Positions 63,784 to 64,000 of a stretch of DNA of 64,000 nucleotides are shown here, piece after piece. Source of the DNA: Mesorhizobium sp. M2D.F.Ca.ET.226.01.1.1 (GTDB taxonomy: Bacteria > Pseudomonadota > Alphaproteobacteria > Rhizobiales > Rhizobiaceae). Each line of letters starts with the position of its first letter. Position 1 is the stretch's first letter. Where the stretch lies: contig NZ_RZOY02000002.1 in the NCBI RefSeq assembly GCF_004022705.2, forward strand, positions 163,758-227,757, given 5' to 3'. The notes beneath the pieces are model-generated. The model did no database searches. It was not told where the DNA came from and worked only from the letters and a program-made list of their open reading frames with translations. The position numbers were made by a program, and so were the translations under genes.

Positions 63784-64000
63784 TCAACGAACTCGTTCGC
63801 CCGTCGCCGGCGACCAGAGCGGCCAGTGCTCGAGGAAATCGCAGCTGTGGATGACGACGCGAGCGCCGTCGATCAGGATGATCGAATAGGCGGGCGGCGC
63901 CTGCTCGACCATCTCCTCGCCGACCAGGTCGAGCATGAAGCGGGCATGCAGGCCGCGCTGCACCGAGAACGGAATGCCGGCGACGGTGCCGGCTATGTCG
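63784..64000 (-). CDS. C-terminal part of an unidentified protein, 5' end outside window
   Basis: Minus-strand frame open to the window edge. The last 71 residues begin DIAGTVAGIPFSVQRGLHAR, continue FMLDLVGEEMVEQAPPAYSI and ILIDGARVVIHSC, and end WSPATGERVR at a TGA (63784-63786). It is convergent with the ATPase gene, 14 bp apart. Codon use is high-GC and gene-like, so it is probably real. I do not recognise the family from this fragment. Confidence 0.65.
   Translation of the reverse strand, partial: DIAGTVAGIPFSVQRGLHARFMLDLVGEEMVEQAPPAYSIILIDGARVVIHSCDFLEHWPLWSPATGERVR

Overview
The window is a gene-dense, GC-rich chromosomal segment of an alphaproteobacterium of the order Hyphomicrobiales, most probably Mesorhizobium or a close relative. 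Pointers are the DUF4167 protein next to clpB, the clpB/prmC/prfA/ptsP/lysC run, the secA/parvulin/argJ/GNAT/mutT run, the ubiG, DUF1178, nitrilase, glutaredoxin and comF block, a NrsF/ECF sigma pair, a RirA-like box and rhizobial-type intergenic palindromes. I see no prophage, insertion sequence, CRISPR array, rRNA or plasmid function. One tRNA-Leu(CAA) is present.

Layout. 1-5.8 kb: end of an M23 endopeptidase, a DHA2 drug exporter, a TMEM175-like channel, an L,D-transpeptidase and a YjbR protein. 5.9-15.6 kb (all minus): clpB with a heat-shock type promoter, DUF4167, prmC-prfA, ptsP and lysC. 15.9-19.5 kb: a small ABM-fold protein, a HAMP/PAS/GAF/GGDEF diguanylate cyclase, a decayed glycolipid-binding gene fragment and ubiG. 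19.7-23.6 kb: an accessory module (flavin reductase, SfnG/RutA-like monooxygenase, winged-helix regulator, DMT exporter, MarR regulator) bracketed by two copies of a long hairpin element. 23.8-27.2 kb: DUF1178, nitrilase, glutaredoxin, comF and a divergent methyltransferase. 27.3-32.3 kb: Flp pilin, a small membrane protein, mutT-GNAT-argJ, TetR and a parvulin. 32.5-38.1 kb: secA and a large LuxR/ATPase regulator. 38.4-44.5 kb: small stress-type and secreted proteins, a flippase-GNAT pair, and an exported creatininase-like/beta-propeller pair. 44.5-53.5 kb: tRNA-Leu, YqaA/DedA, DsbB, HNH nuclease, AlkA, GluQ, a second DMT exporter, YihY, SDR, a HIG1-like protein, PduO-type cobalamin adenosyltransferase and rhomboid protease. 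53.6-56.4 kb: etfBA and 3-hydroxyacyl-CoA dehydrogenase. 56.4-59.7 kb: PAS-GGDEF cyclase and sigF-nrsF. 59.9-63.8 kb: a ferric-iron ABC importer behind an iron-responsive-operator-like box. The last 217 bases are the end of an unrecognised gene.

How genes work together. prmC and prfA form a translation-termination unit (methylase and its substrate). etfBA and the dehydrogenase serve acyl-CoA oxidation. The three iron ABC genes form one operon. sigF-nrsF is a sigma/anti-sigma pair with its own promoter motif. The 19.7-23.6 kb module looks like a two-component flavin monooxygenase plus an exporter, each with a divergent regulator and a dyad operator candidate.

The most unusual signal is non-coding. 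Three copies of a hairpin of about 130-140 bp have a conserved core but different, self-complementary stems. Each lies between convergent genes and abuts the stop codon of the minus-strand gene. Most other non-overlapping convergent junctions hold some other palindrome, terminator or repeat, including an inverted pair of octamer arrays. Start codons were chosen by ribosome-binding sites and family length, and several are uncertain as noted.
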